Shown: positions 12,200 through 22,100 of the stretch, piece after piece
How positions within the stretch are numbered: position 1 is the stretch's first letter
How the letters are laid out: each line of letters opens with the position of its first letter
NCBI GenBank assembly: GCA_030374765.1
Contig: JARGXX010000077.1
Coordinates: 186,001 to 250,000 of the forward strand
Origin: Agarophyton chilense
Lineage: Eukaryota > Rhodophyta > Florideophyceae > Gracilariales > Gracilariaceae
Direction of reading: 5' to 3'
Length of the DNA stretch: 64,000 bases
Notes under the pieces: model-generated
The model's input: the letters and a program-made list of their open reading frames with translations, nothing else
Databases searched by the model: none
What the model was told of the DNA's origin: nothing
Made by a program: the position numbers and the translations under genes

Positions 12200-13690
12200 A
12201 AATAGTACAGTAGGCTGACAGGGGGTGCTTCGTCCAGCGGCTAACGCCTCGCTGGACCCCTGTACTGCGGCAAACGCATCACAGATTTTTATAATGTATG
12301 GGGTTGCTCTTCCAGCGGCAGTCGCCTCACTGGACCCAAAGAGGCAAACGCCTCACCTTTTGATAAAGTTGAATGGCTCGAAGCCAGAGGAAAATGTAGA
12401 GCAACGCCCAGTTAGGGGATACTTGAAGATGCAACTCATAGAATGAGGATTGAACCCTCCGAGGGTTATGACTATGATCCCCTCTAAGGTGTGCTGAGGT
12501 GGCACTGTTTTATGGTTAGAGTTCGCCTATGAAGGGAAGATTCGGATGGCCCATGGTTGGATTGGCCCCGTGATACACGGGGCTTAAGTTTGGCACCGAT
12601 TTTCGGATATTTGTTAGAACGTTCGACTTTTGGGCCCTGACAGTGCGATCTCCACGTGTATGGCCCTGAGCAGGTGTGCACTCCTGTAATTAGTAGAGTT
12701 TAGTTAGTGGGCCCTACTTAGGGAGACGAGATCTGACAGTCCGAAGCTCAGAGTAAAATGGTAACCAAGGCTGGTCTTCGATACCTTTAGAGGTTCTTCG
12801 TCGCCATCGTTTCGGCCTTACAACCCGGAACGGGCTCTGGTTAGCAATGCCTGCGTAGGGACACGACTCCACTTGGAGAGTGCCCACGTTTGGGTTCCGT
12901 GCAACCACCCCCTTGGGACCGCTCAGACGACCTGCGTGCACGATACCGCGTGGGGGTTCTGCTTACTTGTTGCGTGCTTTTTGTGTTTCCTTTCGAGGAC
13001 AGGTTTTCGCCCCTGTATTGGGTTTCTTTTGTTGTTTCGCCCCTTTTCTGGTTCTTGGGTCCGGTGCCTGTTAGTGCCCGACCCTCGCCCCGTTTTTCCT
13101 CTTCGCCGGATTTTCCCCCATTCTTTGGGATACCCATACCCATTCCCGATCCAACGGTTTCTACCCCTCACCTCCGTCGGTACTGCCGGAATCCCCCGTG
13201 GGAGTTACACCCCACACTACGGGTGGAACGGAGGGCTCTGTCTCTGAGTCTGCCTCCCCCAGGGAGCAAGGCTTCGAACACCTTGAGAGCACTTCCCGTC
13301 GCCGGGTTTTGCTCCACAGAAAACAATGTTTTAGGGTACCAATTGTTGGTTGAAGTCGTCGGAGAGAGAACTCGGGGACATCACAGCCCTTGTTATGGAG
13401 ATTTTGAACGTCTAAAATGGGGCTGAAACGCTTTACTACTCAATAGTTACTACTATGTGCTTCTAGGTTACTCTAATCGCCACTAGCAGCGTTCAAAGCA
13501 ACACACTAGCCAATGAAAATATAACAACTAGATAATTTTCCCTAAGGCGCCACTATGGCTTTCGACGCCAGCGGTGAATTACAGAGTGTAGACCCTGCTG
13601 GCTCTCATAAACGTATGTTCCAGCAATGCTGAAACACTGTATGCATTACAGGACCCAGTGTCGTATAGTGGCAGAAGGTTTGACTTTTGA
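12200..13690 (+). repeat. Right arm of old inverted repeat, split by solo LTR
   Basis: Pairs with 10025-10605 in inverted orientation. The homologous DNA is 12200-12394 plus 13319-13690; the 924 bp between is a later LTR insertion. Removing the LTR and one GAAAA copy restores collinearity with the left arm, which shows that the repeat is older than the LTR. Confidence 0.65.
12395..13318 (+). mobile_element. Solo LTR of gypsy B family
   Basis: A 924-bp sequence beginning TGTAGAGC and ending GCTCCACA, almost identical to the LTRs of the element at 15076-26898 but in the opposite orientation. It is flanked by a perfect 5-bp duplication GAAAA (12390-12394 and 13319-13323). Solo LTRs arise by recombination between the two LTRs of one insertion. 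The ORFs of 75-178 aa within it recur in every LTR copy and have no protein signature, so they are not called as genes. Confidence 0.95.
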
Positions 13691-14490
13691 GATAGTCGAT
13701 ATACTACACTGAACTTGTAGGTGATGGATTCGAGGGATCATCGGCCACGCAGCTCCGGAGGAGCTACCATCTAGGTGTTGTCAGCCACGTGTAGTGTTGA
13801 CAGGTACCTTCTGGTTGAGTGATTGTTAGTAATTGTAATTGTAATTATATTTATTTTAGTACAGTATTGGCGTGGCCACCTGGCACTGTAGCCAGCGCTG
13901 GCCAGATCTCTGACACTAGGTCGGAGACCGTGCCGTGCTGGCACCTCCCGGGTGATCTGGAGAGCGCAGTCCACTGCATATAGGGAATTGCACCTCCCCC
14001 ATCCTAATCTGATAAAGCCAGGCACCACTGGGGTCACGACTATACCTTTTGGTTCATTGTTTCTCAACTACCACACAGGCTTTCCCGCGCGTCGACGCCT
14101 ACCATCGTTCACCTACACGGTATAGGCTAGTTGCCCCGCCGTTTGCCCCTGCGGGTTTTCACGGTGCCCTGTTGCCATCGAGGTTTATTACGTCTACTTC
14201 TAAGGTTGAGCGTCACCACGCTCCCGAGACAAGACAGTAGCAGATCCCAGAGGTGATTGTACGACATGACGCGGATTGAATTAGTAAAGGGCTTAAGGTA
14301 ATATGAACTTTTGCTTTATACTTTTACAAAATGCTAAAACGCCTTAAAACGCATGCTGACACATGAAAATCAATGTTGTTGACTAAATTCTGTTCTGAAT
14401 GTGATGAACTTCATGCAGTTGATCTAAAGAACAATCACAACTGGTTCCACTGTGATATATATAAACATCCATATGATTGTAATTTTGGCA
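13691..14490. other. Non-coding; possible further solo LTR
   Basis: No gene seen. A GC-rich block about 13776-14236 begins TGTTGTC and ends near GACAAGACA, with an AT-rich TAATTATATTTATTT stretch inside, as LTR promoters often have. No matching target duplication or partner LTR is present, so this remains a suggestion. Confidence 0.3.
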
Positions 14491-15075
14491 TTATGAACAA
14501 AGAAATTTTGATTTGTAAGTAGTTTTGCAGACTTTGCATCGTCCTTTATATGTTAAAGACGTTAATGAAACATCTATGTTCATTCGTTTCCGATTTGTCT
14601 CCCTTAAATAAATGCAGTTACCAGCCATATAGAGGTTTACTATTTCATCTTCCTCCTTACATTTTCTTTTCATAGTTCTAATTGCATACCAATTGTTATC
14701 TATTAATCTGTCTGTAAGACTTAAATAGAAATTATGAGCTGTAAGACTCAATGTGTTTCCGCATGTACCCTTGAAAAATTCCAAGCATCAACCACGCACA
14801 TTGCAAGCAAAGAAGTATTCACTCTAAAAGACCATTCCTTCACTTCGAACTTTTTTTCCATATTCAGATCATCTTGAATAGACCTATTATGCCTATCAAT
14901 TCTTGAACAACAAGAATAATACTCCTCGAAAACCTCTGGAATAGCAACAGAAAGCGGAATTTTCTTTTGTTGTTTTATCAGGCGTCCTTCATATTTCACA
15001 AGAAATGAGAGTTGTTGGTTGGGTACTGCTGCAAGTGTTAAAAAGGATCTCCTTTTACGGTCCACCCATAGCACT
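14491..15075 (-). pseudogene. piggyBac-like transposase, C-terminal part
   Basis: Minus-strand remnant of the C-terminal third of a piggyBac-family (DDE_Tnp_1_7) transposase. It shows LWVDRKRRSFLTLAAVP, carrying the third catalytic Asp region. It then shows FEEYYSCCSRIDRHNRSIQDD and EWSFRVNTSLLAMCVVDAW, matching the family pattern Y..C..ID.HN..RQ..L....W..RV. Near the end a GRCKVCKTTYKSKFLCS segment looks like part of the Cys-rich tail. A frame change separates the core from this tail, so the gene is dead. The 5' part lies at 26904-28456, beyond the inserted gypsy B element. This is a plain DNA transposon. No TTAA-flanked end could be fixed. Confidence 0.8.
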
Positions 15076-15999
15076 TGTGGAGCAAAACCCAGCGATGGGA
15101 AGTGCTCTCAAGGTGTTCGAAGCCTTGCTCCCTGGGGGAGGCAGACTCAGAGACAGAGCCCTCCGTTCCACCCGTAGTGTGGGGTGTAACTCCCACAAGG
15201 GATTCCGGCAGTACCGACGGAGGTGAGGGGTAGAAACCGTTGGATCGGGATTGGGTATGGGTATCCCAAAGAATGGGGGAAAATCCGGCGAAGAGGAAAA
15301 ACGGGGCGAGGGTCGGGCACTAACAGGCACCGGACCCAAGAACCAGAAAAGGGGCGAAACAACAAAAGAAACCCAATACAGGGGCGAAAACCTGTCCTCG
15401 AAAGGAAACACAAAAAGCACGCAACAAATAAGCAGAACCCCCACGGGGTATCGTGCACGCAGGTCGTCTGAGCGGTCCCAAGGGGGTGGTTGCACGGAAC
15501 CCAAACGTGGGCACTCTCCAAGTGGAGTCGTGTCCCTACGCAGGCATTGCTAACCAGAGCCCGTTCCGGGTTGTAAGGCCGAAACGATGGCGACGAAGAA
15601 CCTCTAAAGGTATCGAAGACCAGCCTTGGTTACCATTTTACTCTGAGCTTCGGACTGTCAGATCTCGTCTCCCTAAGTAGGGCCCACTAACTAAACTCTA
15701 CTAATTACAGGAGTGCACACCTGCTCAGGGCCATACACGTGGAGATCCCACTGCCAGGGCCCAAAAGTCCAACGTTCTAACAAATATCCGAAAATCGGTG
15801 CCAAAATTAAGCCCCGTGTATCACGGGGCCAATCCAACCATGGGCCATCCGAATTTTCACTTCATAGGCGAACTCTAACCAGAAAACAGTGCCACCTCAG
15901 CAGACCTTAGAGGGTATCATAGTCATAACCCTCGGAGGGTTCAATCCTCATTCCATGAGTTGCATCTTCAAGTATCCCCTAACTGGGCGTTGCTCTACA
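15076..15999 (-). repeat. Gypsy B 3' LTR
   Basis: A 924-bp LTR starting TGTAGAGC and ending GCTCCACA in element orientation. It pairs with 25982-26898 and with the solo LTR at 12395-13318. The purine tract AAGGAGGGGGAGA abuts its inner edge (16012 to 16000). Confidence 0.95.
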
Positions 16000-16041
16000 T
16001 CTCCCCCTCCTTAAGACGAGGAAGAACATTCCGAGCTGCGG

Positions 16042-16443
16042 GTGTCTCGCGTTCCGGTCACTATATATACTTCTCTCCCAATGGGGTTCTTCACCACTTC
16101 TGAGGATCGCCACAAAACCGGCACATCGGTACAACTTTCTTCTACTCCTCCGACTTTCGGCGATAAGCAACTTCTCGCAACAGCAGTCTCAGCCAGCCCT
16201 CTCAAGGGAATGAACCCATACGTCCTCAACCCACTTTCGGGGCCATCGGCCTCCGCGCCGGCGGACAACGAAGCTCCCCAGCAGGGTGGATATTTCTCCG
16301 GTTTGGATGCGGCTCTGTCAGGTACCGAACCTTCCGCCTCGGCGAGCAACCGACACCCTCAGGAGGATTTGGACATTAACGCAGTGGCGTGGAACTCCGC
16401 TCATGCGATGCCCTTGGTAGCAAACTCCAGAGGTTGGATCTAA
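16042..16443 (+). CDS. Gypsy B antisense ORF 1 (133 aa, unknown)
   Basis: Plus-strand ORF just inside the 3' LTR of element B, antisense to gag-pol. The product is rich in Ser, Ala and Pro with no recognisable domain. It is the first of a run of plus-strand ORFs that covers most of 16.0-17.9 kb. It may be a leader exon of the antisense gene or an unrelated ORF. No function is assigned. Confidence 0.35.
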   Translation: MSRVPVTIYTSLPMGFFTTSEDRHKTGTSVQLSSTPPTFGDKQLLATAVSASPLKGMNPYVLNPLSGPSASAPADNEAPQQGGYFSGLDAALSGTEPSASASNRHPQEDLDINAVAWNSAHAMPLVANSRGWI

Positions 16444-16685
16444 AACGAATCCTTTCGAAGGTGGTGTCCCCTTACTGATCCGGTGATATATTCCTGCGCT
16501 CCGTGGTTCCATCCGACAGCGGTTCGCGACGATGAGCTCATCGACTCCCACGTGGAGGACGGCTTATTGCCGGGTGGCCTACCTGTCGAGGTTGTACGTT
16601 CCCCGATTGGAGGGGGCGGGTAGCCATAGAGCCTCAGTATCTATACCGCGGTCGCGGGGAGTCCCTGGACAAGGCGCGCGCAGCG

Positions 16686-17366
16686 ATGGCGGCTCTGGCC
16701 TACCAGAGATTGGAGAGGTCACGCTTTGACCATCTGGTTCCCCCGGAGCACGGGTTCGATGTCGCCTATTACCGCACGTACGGTGAGGTCTCCTACGGGG
16801 ATAACCTGGCAGCCTTTCCCGAAGCCGAGTTCCGCGGACCGGGTTTTCCTCTCCGAGAAGATATGCTCCAATGGAGTCGTCCCATTCTTCGGGCTGAATT
16901 CAGGTACCTTCAACGGCAGTTTACCCAGTATGGGTTCGATCGACGCGTGCGCTTCGAGCGCCGCTCGCGCTCCCGTTTCGGGTTCCTTGTCCCGTATCCT
17001 CACGTGGAACTGGAGCGTATCCGTAACACGGCGAAGGTTGGGCGATTCGTGCCCCTTCCAGCTTGGTGGAGTAAGGTCGAGGTCCCCCGAGGGTGCTTTG
17101 CTGAACTGCCCCTATGCATCTACTATATCGGTTCTCGTTTGATGCACGACCCGAACTCGGGATACTGGGCCCTCGCTGCAGCCGAGTGGGCAGCCCGCGT
17201 AGCGGCGCACCTCCTCTGGGATGCTCATGACCATTTCCGTATCTGGTATACTCCTCCGATGCTACGGACCATCATGCGTCAGATCGACCTTGTCCCAGCG
17301 TTGGGTTCGGCCAGCAGCGTGCAGGACCTGTATCCAATCTTGGACGTGATCCACAACACCCAATGA
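16686..17366 (+). CDS. Gypsy B antisense ORF 2 (226 aa, unknown)
   Basis: An ATG-started plus-strand ORF on the strand opposite to gag-pol. The product has many aromatic and Arg residues and a plausible globular composition, including the segments CFAELPLCIYYIGSRLMHD and AAEWAARVAAHLLWDAHDHF. G/C is favoured at third codon positions, as in a coding frame. No zinc knuckle, protease, RT or envelope-like membrane segment is visible. Antisense accessory ORFs between integrase and the 3' LTR are known from some plant Ty3/gypsy (Tat/Ogre-related) elements; whether this one is related is unknown. Confidence 0.45.
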   Translation: MAALAYQRLERSRFDHLVPPEHGFDVAYYRTYGEVSYGDNLAAFPEAEFRGPGFPLREDMLQWSRPILRAEFRYLQRQFTQYGFDRRVRFERRSRSRFGFLVPYPHVELERIRNTAKVGRFVPLPAWWSKVEVPRGCFAELPLCIYYIGSRLMHDPNSGYWALAAAEWAARVAAHLLWDAHDHFRIWYTPPMLRTIMRQIDLVPALGSASSVQDLYPILDVIHNTQ

Positions 17367-17378
17367 GATCAAGTTCCA

Positions 17379-17936
17379 GTGGAAAATCAGCCCGCAGGGG
17401 AAGGATCCGTGCGAGACAAGTCTCCTGGGCGGTACGATCCGGGCTCCGGTAACTGGGTCTATTACAATCCCTTCGAAGGGGTTCGCATCAGCGCGGCGCA
17501 AGCACGGGCGCTGATTGACTCGCCTCGAGCGATGCCGGTGGGACACCCGACGGGGTTCATTTATACCGACGATTACGAGTATGAGCCTCCAGTAGACCTG
17601 GACGATCCAGCGTTGGATAACGAAGTGCCAGCTCCTAGTGGAGTACTCCCTGTGAAGCCATCTGCACCCTTCCAACCAGTGGGAACGACCTCAGCTGCGG
17701 CGGCGATTGCATCCGGTGGCGGTCCATCTGCTCCCCCCGGGTGGGGTGTGAACACCCTTGCGCAGGCGCCGGTTGCCACTCCGCAAGCGGATAGTGTGCC
17801 ACAAGGCCTCGTGAACGCAGGCATTCCGATTCCCCCGGGTATGACGGATGTGAGCCAGATGTTGGCTTTCGCCTCGGCGTACCATCAGGGTCAGAATCCC
17901 AACGGTGGGGCGGGTCCCTCCTCGGGCTTTCCGTAG
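17379..17936 (+). CDS. Gypsy B antisense ORF 3 (185 aa, unknown)
   Basis: Lies directly downstream of antisense ORF 2. The N-terminal 70 residues are mixed (GNWVYYNPFEGVRISAAQAR), and the rest is Pro/Gly/Ala/Ser-rich low-complexity sequence ending in a Gly/Pro tail, suggesting a disordered C-terminal region. It ends about 65 bp before the pyrimidine-rich (plus-strand) tandem repeat. No known family is recognised. Confidence 0.4.
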   Translation: MENQPAGEGSVRDKSPGRYDPGSGNWVYYNPFEGVRISAAQARALIDSPRAMPVGHPTGFIYTDDYEYEPPVDLDDPALDNEVPAPSGVLPVKPSAPFQPVGTTSAAAAIASGGGPSAPPGWGVNTLAQAPVATPQADSVPQGLVNAGIPIPPGMTDVSQMLAFASAYHQGQNPNGGAGPSSGFP

Positions 17937-18002
17937 TTCCGCCTTCGGGCAATTGTGGAGTCCATAGCTTGGCGACAATAGTAAACTTCTGATATTTGCA
18001 TA

Positions 18003-18109
18003 ACTTCTTTTCTTCTTCCTTCCTAGGATCTTAACTTCTACTTCTTTTCTTCTTCCTTCCTAGGATCTTAACTTCTACTTCTTTTCTTCTTCCTTCTTAG
18101 GATCTTCTT
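18003..18109. repeat. 37-bp tandem repeat, about 2.9 copies
   Basis: Units begin at 18003, 18040 and 18077, each starting ACTTCTTTTCTTCTTCC on the plus strand; the third diverges near its end. In element orientation the tract is purine-rich. It sits between the converging antisense ORFs and the chromodomain ORF of element B. Confidence 0.85.
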
Positions 18110-18372
18110 CATCTTCGTCTTCATCTTCTTCCCGTCCTAGGGTCCAATCTTCTTCTTAATCTTCTTCTCCACTTCGTGGGTCTTCTTTTCCTTTTTTATC
18201 ATAAACTGTCCCGATAACCGGTGTTGTGTTCCCCGGTTAACGGCGCTAGGCCGAGGGCCAGTAGACCTTCCCTCTCAAAACGTGTTCTTCGGGATACTCT
18301 CCTCAATTCCTCTTCAGAGGTCCAACATCTTCCTCACTTCGAGGTCCCATCCACAACAGTTCCCGTGGTGGC

Positions 18373-18663
18373 TTACCCGACTTGGGCACGATCCAGACTT
18401 GGAGGCAAGGTTACCCGAGCGCGTCGGTGATAGGATAAAACCTTAGACCTCGGAAGATGCTCAATGGGTTCCACTGTATCCTCATCAGGCGAGAATCCGT
18501 ACCATCGGACTTGGTAGCGGACTTCTCCCTCGGGGGTGTAGATGTGACGCACGATGCGATCGATAACGAATTCCTGCGGGTACACTTTTCCCTGTTCGGG
18601 CTTCTCTTCAATCTTGGAACGCTCTAGTTCCCTTGAGGGTTTCAACGTAGGGTTTAGACACAC
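18373..18663 (-). CDS. Gypsy B chromodomain ORF
   Basis: A 96-aa ORF in element orientation, downstream of pol. It reads FVIDRIVRHIYTPEGEVRYQ followed by a VRWYGF core and a WxPxEHL-like end (TVEPIEHLPRSKVL), the pattern of a chromodomain. In chromoviruses this module is normally fused to the end of integrase; here it lies about 0.5 kb beyond the end of pol. How it would be expressed, whether as a spliced extension or a separate product, cannot be told from sequence. Confidence 0.7.
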   Translation of the reverse strand: MCLNPTLKPSRELERSKIEEKPEQGKVYPQEFVIDRIVRHIYTPEGEVRYQVRWYGFSPDEDTVEPIEHLPRSKVLSYHRRARVTLPPSLDRAQVG

Positions 18664-19188
18664 CCCGGTGGGTTCTTTTCCGTGTTGCGAGCGGGTCTCA
18701 GAACTTCGTCCAAACGGCGCCGAGTGGCCTGTGGGCTACGTTATAACTTCCGTCTACGGAGTCAACACGGCCCAGTTTTGGGTTCTTCTTAAAGCTGAGA
18801 TCTTCTCGATAACAACGGTGTTCTTAGATTCCGTGACGGTGGAGAAACCGCGACGCGGTAGCGTCTCCAATCTCAGGGGGGTAAGACTTCAACGTCAACC
18901 CGAGCTACGGGGACGAGAGTTGCTCCCGTGCAACGCGCCGTGCGACGGAGGCGGTTTGCGCGACGGTTGGTCGTCAGAGCCTTTTGATTGGCTCGGTTCC
19001 ATTCGGCGTGTGCCACCCAAATGCGCGGGCGCCCCGTGTGGGGTGACCGTTCCTTGTGCGGGAAAATCTGCATATGCGGATGTGGGGTGGCGCTTTCGAA
19101 ACGCGCTAGCACTCTCCTAATCTGTCCCCGACGGGTCTCACTCATTTCTTTCCCATTCCTGAGGGTTCCAGTGTCTCCATAGGAGTTC

Positions 19189-22100
19189 CTATTCCCATTC
19201 CATAACGGAGAGCCAAATTCGGTCAACATCGTCGTCGAGATCTTCCCCGTGCGGGTCCGCTGACACAGTTCGTTCCTGAGAAAGCGGGGTTTGAGTGTGC
19301 GACACCTCAGTGTCTCGTCCGCGGCGGCGGGTGATCATCGGCTCTGTAGGCGTTCCGGGTGCGGAGTTCTCCACACGACTCTCCCTAGGCGGGGTTTCGT
19401 CATCTTTTCTGACGTCGTGCTCGGCTGGGTCGGCGGTGATGTCGCTACCCATACGCTGGGGTTGTGACTTCTCTGTCACCGGCTCGGTCGGGCTCGCCGT
19501 CTCACTGTGAGAACTAGATTCCCTGTTAGGGCGACTGGCTGACGCCGAAACATCGTCCTGCGAAGGAACTAAGTCCTCCTCCCCCTCCTTAGGCGGAGAG
19601 CCAGGAGGCTTGATTAACTCCGGTGGGGGAGTAACTCTGTAAGAGTTCGTTGACTGGGCCCTTGAGGGAGCGGGCCCAGGTTTGGGAGTATCCGAAGTTT
19701 CCCGTAAATCGATTAAACCACGTTTCGGGTGCGGAAGTATAACGGGGCGGGTGTTCGAATCTCCGCCTGACGGGTTAACTTCCGTTGAATCATCCCCTGT
19801 GGAGGGCGTTGGTGCCGACACCACTTCCACATTTGGGTTGGGCGCTCGTGTGATGCGGTCCCTGGAGATCCGTTCGTGGCGGTTAGCGATATCCAATACC
19901 ACCGTGTCCGGGTCTACAGAAACCACACGATAGGGTCCGTCCACAATTGGCGAAAGCTTGTGCCTACGTTCCTTTTCAGGATGGTAGTATTCCTTTCGAA
20001 GGAAGACGAAGTCGTCGGGCTCCACCTGAGGTAGAGGTTTGCGAACCCGATTGTCAAAGTCCTTCTTGTAGGCGCGTTGAGCTTTGTCTATTGCTTTCCG
20101 GGCTATCGGCACCATCTTCGTAAGCCACTCCTTCCAGGCTTCTCGGTACAATCCCGGTGACGGGTACGTCGACAGCGTCGGTTGAGCCTCGATGGCGACC
20201 GGCGGCGGTGTCCTCGACAGTACCAGTTCGAATGGGGATAGCGATGTAACCCGATGTACTTGGGTGTTGTATGCATACGTGATAGCGTCTGTGTACAAGT
20301 CCCAATTTTTGGGGTGATCCGCAACATACGATCTCAAAGCGTTGAGTATCATGCGGTTAAACCTCTCCACCTGGCCATTCCCCTGAGGGTGATACGTAGT
20401 AACAAATAAATTCCTTACATCAAGGATTCGACATACATCCTGAAAGAACTTTGATGCGAATTGCCCTCCGTTGTCGGATAACAACTGCACCGGCGGTCCA
20501 TATACGAACACCCAATGGGTCACGAACGCTTGCGCGACGGTAGCGGCGGTGATCCGCTTCAGCGGCACAGTTCTCGTTAGCTTAGAGAATCTGTCAGAAA
20601 TGACAAGCAGATACCGATGACCTCGGGGCGTCCTGATAAACTCCCCTAGGATGTCTATGGCCACAAATTCGAATGGAGCCCGTGCTGGGAACAGCGTCAA
20701 CTTCTTAGAGTGCTTCCGAAGTTTGACGTAACTCTTGGCGCAATTGGCGCAGGCCCGTCTGACGGCGTAACAATCGAATGCCATTGCAGGCCAGTAAAAG
20801 TCCCTTCTCAACGTGAGGTACGGTTCTCTTCCCCCGGGGTGGGCGCCAACCTTCACATAGTGAGTGAGGTGTAATACCCTCTGTTGTAGGGTGTGCGGCA
20901 CCACTATCCTCGGGCGAGGTCCAAAGGTCCTGATTAGGTAACCCTGATCGTCGTCCTCGAAAGGTAACTGAAATCCTCCGTTGAGGCGAGCCCGAATCCG
21001 TGTACAGAATGGGTCGAGCTGTTGCTTGCGTATCATCTCCTCTGGAGAGATAGGTATAAAAGAGCCGGTCGGCGAATCCAGACTCTCGTTGACGAGTATA
21101 TCGTCACAAACATCATCCGTCAGCGGTTGAGCTCCTCCCTCGAGGTCCGATACAATAAAACATGGGATGTCATCGTCCTCGTAGGGTTCCGTTTCTGCTG
21201 TGGTTCCCAAGCGGGATAGTGCATCAGCCTGAGTGTTCAGCTTCCCTTTCTTGTACAGGATCTCAAAGTCGAATTCCGACAGTCGGAGACGCCAGCGCAT
21301 AAGGCGGCCCGAGGGTTCGGAGATCTCCAGGAGCCCACGCAAGCATGCGTGGTCCGTATGGACTTTGAAACGAGTACCCATCAGATAGGGGCAAAGTGTA
21401 GCTAAGGCCCACACAACGGCTAAACATTCTTTCTCGGAGACCGAGTAGTTCCTTTCATGGACATTCAGGGAACGTGACCAGTACCCAATAGGGTGACGTT
21501 CACCATCCTCAGAGGATTGGAGCAGTGCACACCCTACTTGGTTTGCACTAGCATCGGTGTCCACTTCGTAAGGGAGCCCAGGATTGGGTAGAGCCAAGAT
21601 TGGCGGTGATGTTACGGCATTCACCAGTGCCGTGAAGGCAGACGCTTCCGCGTCGCCAAAAGGTTCCAGTTCAACTGGTTTTCCCTTCGTCAGGAGCCTG
21701 TTGAGGGGGGTGGCAATATCCGCAAAGTTCGGGACGAATCGGCGATACACGTTACACAGACCTAAGAAGGATCGCAACTCCGTTTGAGTTTTCGGGTGTT
21801 TTGCTTCCTTCAAGGATTTCACTCGTACTTCATCGATTGAAAGCTGTCCGGGACGGATGATATGACCCAGATACTTAACCGAATCGGTGAAAAACTCGCA
21901 CTTCTTGAGTTTCAAGGTGATTCCCGCGTCGCGGAGTATCTTCATTACGTCCCTGACGTGTTCGAGGTGGTCATCCAGGTTGTTGGAGAAGACAATAATG
22001 TCGTCTAAATACACTAGACACGTCCTCCACTTGAAGGGAGCCAACAGAATGTCTATCGCCCGTTGAAACGTTGCGGGGGCATTTGTCAACCCAAAAGGCA

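Noticed and set aside
12873-13426. Overlapping ORFs of 64-178 aa in the LTR (also at 15055-15553 and 25964-26459)
   Set aside because: They recur identically in every LTR copy, in several frames and on both strands, and have no protein signature; they are by-products of LTR sequence.
13776-14236. Possible second solo LTR
   Set aside because: TG...CA ends and an AT-rich promoter-like core are suggestive, but no target duplication, partner or related LTR supports it.
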